12,421 bases of DNA from Planctomycetota bacterium (GTDB taxonomy: Bacteria; Planctomycetota; Phycisphaerae; WQYP01): contig JAJZEY010000270.1 in the NCBI GenBank assembly GCA_021805585.1, positions 1 through 12,421 on the forward strand. Reading direction: 5' to 3'. This document shows, piece by piece, positions 1 to 6,034 of the stretch (positions within the stretch are counted from its first letter, which is position 1; every line of letters starts with the position of its first letter). The translations under genes were made by a program, and so were the position numbers. A model generated the notes under the pieces. It saw only the letters and a program-made list of their open reading frames with translations, made no database searches and was not told the origin of the DNA.

Positions 1-637
1 GCGACAGCCATTGCTGCTGTGACGCCGGCACCACTTTGCCATCCACCACAGAATCCGCCAGAAACCCGCCACTCGCGTAGCCGGCACCGCATTGACATGA
101 CTTCCACACGTCGAACAGGTTAAGATCGCCCTGTACGTGCAGGCGGCGCATCGGCGAGGCTTGAGACACCGCAATTCGCGTGGCACCTCCCGTGGCCGAG
201 GGCAGCACGGCAACGTTACTTATTGTCCGCCAGAAGTTGACCAGGGCAGCTCCACCACTCCACTGTGCATTGATATTTACCCCGCCGTCAATAAGGACAT
301 CGTCGGGATTTTGTCCCAACCCCGCGACTTCCGTGTAGAAGCCGACATTAAAATTCACTCTGTATTTACCGGGTTTGAAAAGCAACGCATACCCTTGCGA
401 TGCAAACTGATTCGACTCCATCTTCTTGAAAATATCTCCGGTGATGTGATTAATCCCTTCGGCGGGCATGTTCGCATCGAAAACGTAAACATTTTCACCG
501 AAGATAGTCCTATTTGCCCGCTGGACGGATACGGCATTTCCAACGGCCGGCGCTGCCACCGCATCGGTGCGCGCAGCCGCTAAAGACGCGACCGCGGCTA
601 TGGACATAATTTTCATAAATTGTCGTCTGTCTGGCAT
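1..637 (-). CDS. Tat-exported protein with beta-helix-like N-terminal module, partial
   Basis: The gene reads leftward and runs off the window, so only the first 212 codons are visible. The start is the ATG at 635-637, preceded by an AGAGGAAG ribosome-binding site 7 bases upstream. Residues 4-9 (RRQFMK) match the twin-arginine motif. A hydrophobic stretch (about 10-22) and an Ala-Val-Ala site near residue 28 complete a Tat signal peptide, so the protein is probably exported folded. The mature part reads FGENVYVFD..., ESNQF, ALLFKPGKY, VGFYTEVAGLG, NFWRTISNV and AVSQASPMRRLHVQG. From memory this resembles the N-terminal module of secreted actinobacterial and planctomycetal proteins, often labelled 'coagulation factor 5/8 type domain' or wrongly 'adenylyl cyclase', with a pectin-lyase-like fold. 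The family call is recollection, not a search. The true activity is unknown; a carbohydrate-related surface role is a guess. Any C-terminal binding domain lies outside the window. Confidence 0.8.
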   Translation of the reverse strand, partial: MPDRRQFMKIMSIAAVASLAAARTDAVAAPAVGNAVSVQRANRTIFGENVYVFDANMPAEGINHITGDIFKKMESNQFASQGYALLFKPGKYRVNFNVGFYTEVAGLGQNPDDVLIDGGVNINAQWSGGAALVNFWRTISNVAVLPSATGGATRIAVSQASPMRRLHVQGDLNLFDVWKSCQCGAGYASGGFLADSVVDGKVVPASQQQWLS

Positions 638-644
638 CTATTAT

Positions 645-652
645 CTTCCTCT
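645..652 (-). promoter_or_regulatory. Ribosome-binding site of the Tat-exported protein
   Basis: On the minus strand AGAGGAAG lies 7 bases before the ATG at 635-637. It decides this start over the internal ATGs at codons 8 and 11, which would lose the twin-arginine motif. Confidence 0.6.
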
Positions 653-680
653 AAAAGACACGGGCCGCGTCTTCGTCGGC

Positions 681-709
681 ACGATAGCTTTCATCACATC
701 GCCTGTCAA
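681..709 (-). promoter_or_regulatory. Sigma70-type promoter of the leftward exported-protein gene
   Basis: Reading the minus strand, a perfect -35 TTGACA (704-709) is followed by a 17-base spacer and a -10 TATCGT (681-686, 4 of 6 matches). Transcription would start near 674, giving a leader of about 37 bases with the ribosome-binding site inside it. Position and spacing fit well; the call rests on consensus only. Confidence 0.6.
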
Positions 710-736
710 TTTAATGATCGAACAGATTCCAGGGAT

Positions 737-929
737 GTGCCCGCTTTATCGGGAAGGTCGCCGGTATTCCGTCACGCCTGCAATTCGTCAATATGTTTGT
801 GGCCATCGGGCTTCCTGGCCTGCCACTGTCATCAGACGGGGCGGACATCATGGTCATCGGATATGTCGGGCAAGACTCCCGCCACCCAAGGACCGCGGGG
901 CCAGACGCCCGCAGGGCGATATGTCCGCC
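737..929 (+). repeat. Dispersed imperfect repeat, copy A
   Basis: The core at 737-883 aligns in the same orientation with 3263-3397. Two blocks are nearly identical: 737-762 (GTGCCCGCTTT(T)ATCGGG then AAGGTCGCC, one indel) and 813-832 (TCCTGGCCTGCC, then TGTCAT after one differing base). The right end is a small hairpin unit of the form GGGCAAGAnnCCCGCC. Copy A has three degenerate versions of this unit (868-883, 898-912, 914-929), while copy B has one. This looks like a decayed intergenic repeat family rather than coding DNA. No terminal inverted repeats or transposase are seen. Confidence 0.65.
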
Positions 930-1126
930 CCCCAGAGCTTGGCGTCACGCGAATGGTCAAAGCATTATATCTCTCGGCGTTACTCCGCGTTACCTGCGAT
1001 TAAAATTAACGCCCAGCCACTTGAGTTGACGGAAGCCGGTGTGGACGAATGGGCCGCCGGGTCTGGCGACGGTAAGCTTCAGGCGGACTACAATAGGTGT
1101 GATTGTTGAGTTCGGAGTCATCGACT

Positions 1127-3214
1127 ATGAAAACCGTCGCCCATCATTTGCCACAACACAAACCGTGGCCCCGTCGTGTTGGATGGCTAATTATGTTGGC
1201 CGGCGGCGCGGCGGCAATTCTGGCGGCAAATGCCGCATTGTGCCGGGCGGCCAGGGCAACTGCGACTCAACCAACCGGCAAAGTGGCGATGAATCCAGCG
1301 GCGATGTCACTTCTTGCCAAGGCCCGGCATGAATTGACCGCAGGAGAATGGGCGGAGAGCCTGCGAAATTTTCAACGCTATCTGACTGACCAACCGGCCG
1401 ACAACGCCGCGATGCTGGAATATCTTTCCCTGTCCCGACAGCAGCATAAGTCCGGAGCGGCGCTTCAAATGCTGGCGGGCGCGGCGGCCGACGGCGCGAT
1501 GGCTCCAGATCTGGTGCGAAGCGATTGGCATGTGCTTATCGGGCCATATCCCTCGCGAAGCGAACTGGACACCCTGGTGCGTACAACGGCCGACAGGCAC
1601 AATGGATTACCCACGATGGCGGCTGTCGGCAAGAAACGGATTGACAGCACGCCGAATCGGCGGAAACGCGCCTGGCGTTACTTTTTGCTGGCTCTTGGGT
1701 CGCGCGCGGCGGGAGATCCGTTGGCGGCAACGGGCTTCGGATACGCGGCCGCGAACCTGGATTCACAGTTGCCGGGTGTACAGAAATTTATTGCATCGGA
1801 ATTGTTTTTTCGGCACGATTTTGCCGCCGCTAATCAGGAATTGCATGCTGGAATTCGGCATTTGAACCACCACCCGGACCGGCTGGCCATGCAAGTGGCC
1901 ATGGACATGGCGCAGGACCGCACAGACTCCGCGCTGCGGTTGGCATTGGCCTATCAGCGGATGCATAGGCATCAAATGCTGGGGTATTGGCTGCTGGCCA
2001 GGGTCTATCGGGCACGCGGCCAGCGACGCAGGGAAATTCATGAACTTCTGACTCTGCTGAATATTTTTCCGGGCTTCGCCCCCGCCTACCGGAGTCTGTT
2101 GCGAATCGCGAAGGATCAAAACAATACCGCGCTGACACAACGGCTGGAACACATCTATGCGTTGAATTTTCCGGTGGATCCCCGCAGCGCTATTTTTGCG
2201 GCGAATCATGCCCGGTTTGCTGGAAACAATATTTTGGCGGACAAACTGCTGCGAAGCGCCGCGCAGCGCAATCCTCGCAATAAACGAATCGCGCTGGCAC
2301 TTTGGAAATTTGACTTTGCCCGTCACCAATTCAAGCGGTCTTTACAGGATATTCATGCGGCTCTTTTGCAACGTCCGGATAATCCGACATTCATGGCCGC
2401 TCTCCTGCAAAGTCTGCTTGCAAATGGACATCCCCACAAGGCCCTGGCCGGCGTCCGTGCATCGGCCCAACGGGAATTGCGATCCAAATCCCGCCAGGCC
2501 ATGTATGTCAATTTGCTGCTGCAACTGCACCAGGCCAAAACAGCCGGTGATTGGCTGGCGGAGTTGAACGCGGCATTGCCGCATAGGAATTGGGTCAAAC
2601 GGCTGGATGCACATTTTCTGGAGGCGGTCAACAAGCCAAAACAGGCATTGGCCGTCCTGCAAGCTCTGGCGTATGTTCCGGTACCGCGCATTATGGACAT
2701 TCAGGCTCTGGCCGACCTGACCTATGAACAGGGCGACACGACCACTTACGTTACCCAAATGAAAAGAATTCTTGCTATTGAACCAACCAGTGCCGAAGCG
2801 AATAATGATCTGGCCTATTTCTGGGCGCAGCGGCGGAAGCATCTGACAAAATCACTGGGCATGGCGAATCTGGCGGTGCGAGAATATCCGCGGGATACCG
2901 CCTCTCGCGATACGCTGGGATGGATTTACTACCGGCTTGGGCGATTTCACCGGGCGCTTGAACAATTCCGCATTGCCGTGATGCTGCCCGGTGGTGAAAA
3001 TGCCTCTGAATTCCTGCACCTCGGCGATACGCTGCATAAGCTAAGCCAAAATAGTTTTGCCCTGCACAGCTGGGAACATGGCTTGAAGCTTCTACCAGCT
3101 GCCACCGCGCTGTCGCGGCATGAACAGGAATTGCGTGCCAGGCTGCTGAAGCGTATTGCACGGGAAAAAAGGTATCAGTCGCTGGACACCTTGCATGGCG
3201 GACAGGGGTTGTAA
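1127..3214 (+). CDS. Signal-bearing tetratricopeptide repeat protein
   Basis: The product has 695 residues. I chose the ATG at 1127, with GGAG at 1114-1117 nine bases upstream, over an in-frame TTG at 1103 that would add eight residues. A basic N-terminus (HKPWPRR) is followed by a hydrophobic segment at about 18-38, either a signal peptide or a membrane anchor. The Cys at residue 39 sits in AALC, which is a poor lipobox, so a lipoprotein is unlikely. A TPR-like unit lies at about 60-100. The clearest TPRs are near the C-terminus, about 554-656: EANNDLAYFWAQR, then SRDTLGWIYYRLGRFHRALEQF, then FLHLGDTLHKL. The middle is alpha-helical, repeat-like and Leu/Ala/Gln/His-rich. TPR proteins are scaffolds, and no catalytic domain is visible. 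Its partner is unknown, since neighbouring genes run the other way and there is no operon context. Envelope assembly or polysaccharide export is possible but unsupported. Confidence 0.85.
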   Translation: MKTVAHHLPQHKPWPRRVGWLIMLAGGAAAILAANAALCRAARATATQPTGKVAMNPAAMSLLAKARHELTAGEWAESLRNFQRYLTDQPADNAAMLEYLSLSRQQHKSGAALQMLAGAAADGAMAPDLVRSDWHVLIGPYPSRSELDTLVRTTADRHNGLPTMAAVGKKRIDSTPNRRKRAWRYFLLALGSRAAGDPLAATGFGYAAANLDSQLPGVQKFIASELFFRHDFAAANQELHAGIRHLNHHPDRLAMQVAMDMAQDRTDSALRLALAYQRMHRHQMLGYWLLARVYRARGQRRREIHELLTLLNIFPGFAPAYRSLLRIAKDQNNTALTQRLEHIYALNFPVDPRSAIFAANHARFAGNNILADKLLRSAAQRNPRNKRIALALWKFDFARHQFKRSLQDIHAALLQRPDNPTFMAALLQSLLANGHPHKALAGVRASAQRELRSKSRQAMYVNLLLQLHQAKTAGDWLAELNAALPHRNWVKRLDAHFLEAVNKPKQALAVLQALAYVPVPRIMDIQALADLTYEQGDTTTYVTQMKRILAIEPTSAEANNDLAYFWAQRRKHLTKSLGMANLAVREYPRDTASRDTLGWIYYRLGRFHRALEQFRIAVMLPGGENASEFLHLGDTLHKLSQNSFALHSWEHGLKLLPAATALSRHEQELRARLLKRIAREKRYQSLDTLHGGQGL

Positions 3215-3262
3215 AGTGATTCTGCCGCCGCAACACAAAATGCCATTCGTGATAATTCGGGT

Positions 3263-3397
3263 GTGCCCGCTTTTATCGGGAAGGTCGCCAGACCGCGATT
3301 CGGCAATATTTTTGTGCCCATGAGGCGTCCTGGCCTGCCAATGTCATTAAGGGGGGCCAAAGCGTGGCCGGCGGATTTGTCGGGTAAGATGCCCGCC
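3263..3397 (+). repeat. Dispersed imperfect repeat, copy B
   Basis: This is the partner of the repeat at 737-883, in the same orientation, 49 bases after the TPR gene stop. The blocks at 3263-3289 and 3328-3347 (TCCTGGCCTGCC, then TGTCAT after one differing base) are nearly identical to copy A; the sequence between is roughly 60-70 percent alike by eye. The copy ends in one hairpin unit, GGGTAAGATGCCCGCC (3382-3397). Confidence 0.65.
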
Positions 3398-3602
3398 CCC
3401 GAAGCCTTCTTTGCGCCCAGTTGACAGGGAGCGCCTGGGCCGACGTCCAAGCGGATGAATCTGTGAAATCTGAAAGCATATCTTGAGGAACAGGCCGGCG
3501 TTCATTGGACGCAATGTCCTGCCACTCCATCTACGCCGGCCGTAAAATCAAATCGGTGATCGGTCGCGATTGGTCGGTCAGGCGGTGCCGGAGATCGGAC
3601 GG

Positions 3603-3642
3603 AAAAAAGAAACCCATGCCGTGGGTTGAACCACGGCATGGG
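3603..3642 (-). terminator. Strong Rho-independent terminator, leftward
   Basis: A perfect 12-bp stem (CCCATGCCGTGG at 3613-3624 with its complement at 3631-3642) closes a 6-base loop. Read leftward, the stem is followed by TTTCTTTTTT (complement of 3603-3612), a proper U-tract. Read rightward there is no U-tract, so it terminates minus-strand transcripts. The nearest confident leftward gene is the HU gene, which ends 470 bases upstream. The terminator may therefore serve a long HU transcript or an unrecognised RNA or small gene in between. Confidence 0.85.
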
Positions 3643-3762
3643 AAATAAATGTCCGCCATATTGCAACAGGTTGATAGGGATCGGCATGAAATCCGCAGAT
3701 CGGGTTAACCGACCCAACGGAATTCAACGCCAATCAAAATCAGGGAAATAGCCGACGGAATA

Positions 3763-3780
3763 GCCGGGGAATTCGCCGGC
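3763..3780. repeat. Imperfect palindrome
   Basis: GCCGGGGAATTCGCCGGC is an 18-bp near-palindrome with one mismatched pair. In RNA it would fold only weakly because the centre has no loop. It lies between the leftward terminator and the doubtful small ORF. Confidence 0.45.
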
Positions 3781-3794
3781 GATACCGATAATCT

Positions 3795-3959
3795 TCAGTG
3801 ACCTGCCACGATTATCATGGACAGGCCATGACAATCACGCCCGAAACGAACGATTAAGGTCTGATCGCCAATTTCAGGCATTACCGCCATGCCAGCATAA
3901 CCGAAAACCGGCAATGCGCCACACGGCAATATCAGCGCTGCCACAGCGAACCAATTCAC
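3795..3959 (-). CDS. Doubtful 54-residue ORF with signal-like N-terminus
   Basis: This minus-strand ORF starts at a GTG (3957-3959) and stops at 3795-3797. The first 20 residues (VNWFAVAALILPCGALPVFG) are hydrophobic like a signal peptide or membrane segment; the rest reads GMAVMPEIGDQTLIVRFG and onward. No good ribosome-binding site is visible: AGG lies about 12 bases upstream. A different frame stays open from about 3834 down to a stop at 3724-3726 and also looks protein-like (KIIGIAGEFPGYSVGYF). The pair could therefore be a frameshifted remnant of one gene. A hairpin (3810-3836) lies inside the ORF. Support comes only from the downstream leftward terminator. I do not recognise any family. 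Confidence 0.25.
   Translation of the reverse strand: MNWFAVAALILPCGALPVFGYAGMAVMPEIGDQTLIVRFGRDCHGLSMIIVAGH
3810..3836. repeat. Inverted repeat, 11-bp arms with one mismatch
   Basis: Arms GATTATCATGG (3810-3820) and CCATGACAATC (3826-3836) pair at 10 of 11 positions around a 5-base loop. No U-tract follows on either strand, so it is not an intrinsic terminator. It could be an RNA structure or a protein-binding dyad. Confidence 0.5.
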
Positions 3960-4112
3960 ACCAACTGCCTGCCGATCTGTAGAAGCAGATCATAGACAGT
4001 CAATGCTATTCGGTCCGCGGCTATAACCCAAGTCTTCCGATACCAATCTGGTTGGCGGCAGCGGTGAAATCCGCCGACCCGCAAGACCAGCACCGGAACC
4101 CTTGGTGCGATA

Positions 4113-4424
4113 TTATTTAGCCATGTCTTTAAGAGCCTTGAGCGGGCGCACCTTGATAACGCGGCGAGCCGGCTTGGCCTTGAACATGACTTCTTCTTTG
4201 GTAAACGGATTGATACCTTTGCGAGCTTTGGTGGCGGGCTTGTTGATGACGGTGATCTTCATCAGGCCGGGGACCACAAAAAGGCCTGGCCCTTTTTTGC
4301 CCACGTTCTTGCTGATGAGACCCGCCATCGCTTCCATCACGGACGCGACCTGCTTGCGCGAAAGTTCCGTCTCCGCGGAAATGGCCGAAAGAATTTCACT
4401 CTTCGTTGGTGCTTTGTCTGCCAT
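4113..4424 (-). CDS. HU-family DNA-binding protein
   Basis: The product is a 103-residue basic protein of the HU/IHF family, a nucleoid protein that binds and bends DNA as a dimer. The start is the ATG at 4422-4424, with AAAGGA 7 bases upstream. The frame stays open upstream to 4646, but that stretch covers the gene's own promoter and the sucAB terminator and is not coding. Helices at about 8-40 (KSEILSAISAETELSRKQVASVMEAM) form the dimer core. VPGLMKI (51-57) replaces the usual GFGTF turn. The DNA-binding arm is KARKGINPFTKEE (66-78), where canonical HU has GRNPxTGEE; here Ile stands where Arg precedes Asn-Pro. The tail VRPLKALKDMAK matches the usual KALKDAV ending. Similar proteins are, from memory, common in Planctomycetota and relatives. 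It is transcribed alone. Confidence 0.92.
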   Translation of the reverse strand: MADKAPTKSEILSAISAETELSRKQVASVMEAMAGLISKNVGKKGPGLFVVPGLMKITVINKPATKARKGINPFTKEEVMFKAKPARRVIKVRPLKALKDMAK

Positions 4425-4469
4425 TGGCAAATCCTTTATAAAGAACAAAGAAAACCAGAAACTGCGTGT

Positions 4470-4497
4470 ATCATAGTAAGAATTCCGCAGGATACAA
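4470..4497 (-). promoter_or_regulatory. Sigma70-type promoter of the HU gene
   Basis: On the minus strand, TTGTAT (4492-4497) is followed by a 16-base spacer and TATGAT (4470-4475, 5 of 6 -10 matches). It lies just after the sucAB terminator and about 45 bases before the HU start, as expected for an independent transcription unit. Confidence 0.5.
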
Positions 4498-4506
4498 GTG
4501 CACGTG

Positions 4507-4529
4507 AAAAAAAGGCTGTTTTTTAGCCT
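4507..4529 (-). terminator. Rho-independent terminator of the sucAB operon
   Basis: A 5-bp stem (AGGCT 4513-4517 with AGCCT 4525-4529) closes a 7-base loop and is followed, reading leftward, by at least six T residues. It lies 170 bases after the sucB stop and just before the HU promoter, so it separates the two leftward units. The short stem makes it moderate in predicted strength. Confidence 0.65.
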
Positions 4530-4698
4530 GTTTAGAATCAGCCACGCGGATATCCCCCTTAAAACAAGCCATCCCCTGAATTTTGGCAAATCCCCGACAC
4601 AGGCTCGCCCATGGAATTGCGGCGGACACTCGCGACCCTGACTCATAGTCCGGCTTCGGCGGCGAATGAAACCAATGGGGACGGCGTGATCCGGCGGC

Positions 4699-5958
4699 TT
4701 ACACTTCCAGCAGCAGGCGGGAAGGATCTTCCAGCGATTCTTTCATGTGCACCAGGAACGTCACCGCCTGCTGGCCGTCGATCAGGCGATGGTCGTAACT
4801 AAGGGCCAGATACATCATGGGGCGGATGACAATCTGATCGTTGACGACGACGGCGCGCTTTTCAATTTTATGCAGACCGAGAATCGCACTTTGCGGCGGA
4901 TTCAGGATGGGCGTGGACAAAAGGGATCCGAATACGCCACCGTTGGTAATGGTAAACGTGCCACCGCCAAGTTCCTCCAGGGAAATTTTTCCCTCGCGGG
5001 CGCGGGTAGCCAGCCGTTTTATTTCAGCTTCAATCTGGGCCATGGAAAGTTTGTCGGCATAGCGCACAACGGGCACAATAAGGCCTTTTTCAGTGGCCAC
5101 AGCCACACCCATGTGCATGTGTTTTTTGTAGACAATCGCCCGCTGCTGAAGCTGGGCATTGACCACCGGCACGGCTTTGGCGGCGGCGCATGCGGCTTTG
5201 GCGAAAAAGGAAAGGAAACCGAGTCCTACGCTATGGGTCTTTTCAAATTTTTCCTTGTATTTATCGCGCAGCGACATAACCGCCGACATATCCACTTCAT
5301 TAAATGTGGTCAGTATCGCGGCGGTATGTTGTGCCTCCACCAGCCGTCGCGCTACGGTTTCCCGCAGCTTGGACATTTCCACGCGGGTTTCCTCCGGACC
5401 GTCGGCGACCGCGGCAATGACCGGCGCGGCCGATTTTGCGGCCTCCGGCGTGGCGGCGGATCTTCCGGGTTGGGCCTGGCGGGCGGTACGGGAGGTTTCC
5501 GCGGCAGCCGCATCGGACTGGGAAATGGCTGCGGAATCTTTGGCATCCAGATGGGCGACGACATCGCTTTTTGTGATGCGATTTCCCGGACCGGTGGGCG
5601 GAATTTTCGCGGGGTCCAGATTTTTCTCGGTTACCAGCCGCTGCACAGATGGTGCCAGATTTCTGGTCGGTGCCGTCTTCTGGACGGCGGCTGCGGCCGC
5701 CTTGCCGCCGGCGGTGCCGGGTTCAATGCGTGCAATCAGATCCCCCACGTTGACGGTCTGGCCGCGATCTTTGACAATTCGCAAAACGCCGGCCGAACCG
5801 GCGGGCAGTTCCACTGTAGCCTTATCCGTTTCCAGTTCCGCCACGACATCATCGGCCACCACTGAATCGCCATCGGTCTTAACCCAATTGGCGATTCTGG
5901 CCTCGGTAACCGATTCGCCGAGGCCTGGAACAAATAAATCTACCTGTGTCGTACTCAT
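4699..5958 (-). CDS. sucB: 2-oxoglutarate dehydrogenase E2, dihydrolipoyllysine succinyltransferase
   Basis: This 419-residue protein is the E2 core of the cytoplasmic oxoglutarate dehydrogenase complex. It moves succinyl groups from E1 to CoA by a swinging lipoyl arm. The ATG at 5956-5958 is chosen (AGGAAAG 9 bases upstream; the protein then begins at [15 protein letters not shown]). An ATG eight codons upstream is less likely. The lipoyl domain is about 5-80, with the lipoylated Lys46 in ETDKATVEL. The peripheral-subunit-binding domain is about 102-137 ([18 protein letters not shown]...GRI-like ...KSDVVAHL). An Ala-rich flexible linker covers about 138-195. The catalytic domain runs to the end, with His390 and Asp394 in [13 protein letters not shown] and the family ending [11 protein letters not shown]. 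This ending and the sucA neighbour favour SucB over pyruvate or branched-chain E2. Length is close to E. coli SucB (405). It follows sucA by 76 bases. Confidence 0.96.
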   Translation of the reverse strand: MSTTQVDLFVPGLGESVTEARIANWVKTDGDSVVADDVVAELETDKATVELPAGSAGVLRIVKDRGQTVNVGDLIARIEPGTAGGKAAAAAVQKTAPTRNLAPSVQRLVTEKNLDPAKIPPTGPGNRITKSDVVAHLDAKDSAAISQSDAAAAETSRTARQAQPGRSAATPEAAKSAAPVIAAVADGPEETRVEMSKLRETVARRLVEAQHTAAILTTFNEVDMSAVMSLRDKYKEKFEKTHSVGLGFLSFFAKAACAAAKAVPVVNAQLQQRAIVYKKHMHMGVAVATEKGLIVPVVRYADKLSMAQIEAEIKRLATRAREGKISLEELGGGTFTITNGGVFGSLLSTPILNPPQSAILGLHKIEKRAVVVNDQIVIRPMMYLALSYDHRLIDGQQAVTFLVHMKESLEDPSRLLLEV

Positions 5959-6012
5959 GGAATTATTCTTTCCTGTTAACATCCTTGCGGTTCCACAACA
6001 TCCATTCAGCCC

Positions 6013-6025
6013 CGGCCCGCGGCCG
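6013..6025. repeat. Small GC hairpin between sucA and sucB
   Basis: CGGCC (6013-6017) and GGCCG (6021-6025) form a 5-bp GC stem with a 3-base loop in the 76-base gap between the two genes. No U-tract follows, so it should not terminate. It might stabilise mRNA or tune the E1:E2 ratio, but this is inference. Confidence 0.35.
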
Positions 6026-6034
6026 AGCGTTGTT

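Larger units (their letters stand above)
638..1126. other. Divergent intergenic region with dispersed repeat
   Basis: No convincing gene is present. Short ORFs on both strands overlap one another and lack recognisable protein features. The region holds the promoter of the leftward gene (681-709), one copy of a dispersed repeat (737-929), and close to the TPR gene a TACAAT hexamer (1089-1094) that could be its -10 box but lacks a good -35. Confidence 0.6.
3215..4112. other. 900-bp intergenic region rich in hairpins
   Basis: No confident protein gene is present. The region contains repeat copy B (3263-3397), a strong leftward terminator (3603-3642), and two imperfect palindromes at 3763-3780 and 3810-3836. 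One weak 54-codon ORF lies on the minus strand (3795-3959). Other short ORFs (for example 3502-3717 minus) look random and run across the terminator stem. A decayed gene or a non-coding RNA on the minus strand would both fit. Confidence 0.55.

Noticed and set aside
737..3397. Composite transposon around the TPR gene
   Set aside because: The flanking repeats are short, decayed, lack terminal inverted repeats and target duplications, and no transposase is present.
3502..3717. 71-codon minus-strand ORF
   Set aside because: It runs straight through the 12-bp terminator stem and U-tract and shows no protein-like features.
4425..4646. N-terminal extension of the HU ORF
   Set aside because: The extra 74 codons cover the HU promoter and the sucAB terminator, and the internal ATG at 4422-4424 has a proper ribosome-binding site and gives the normal HU length.
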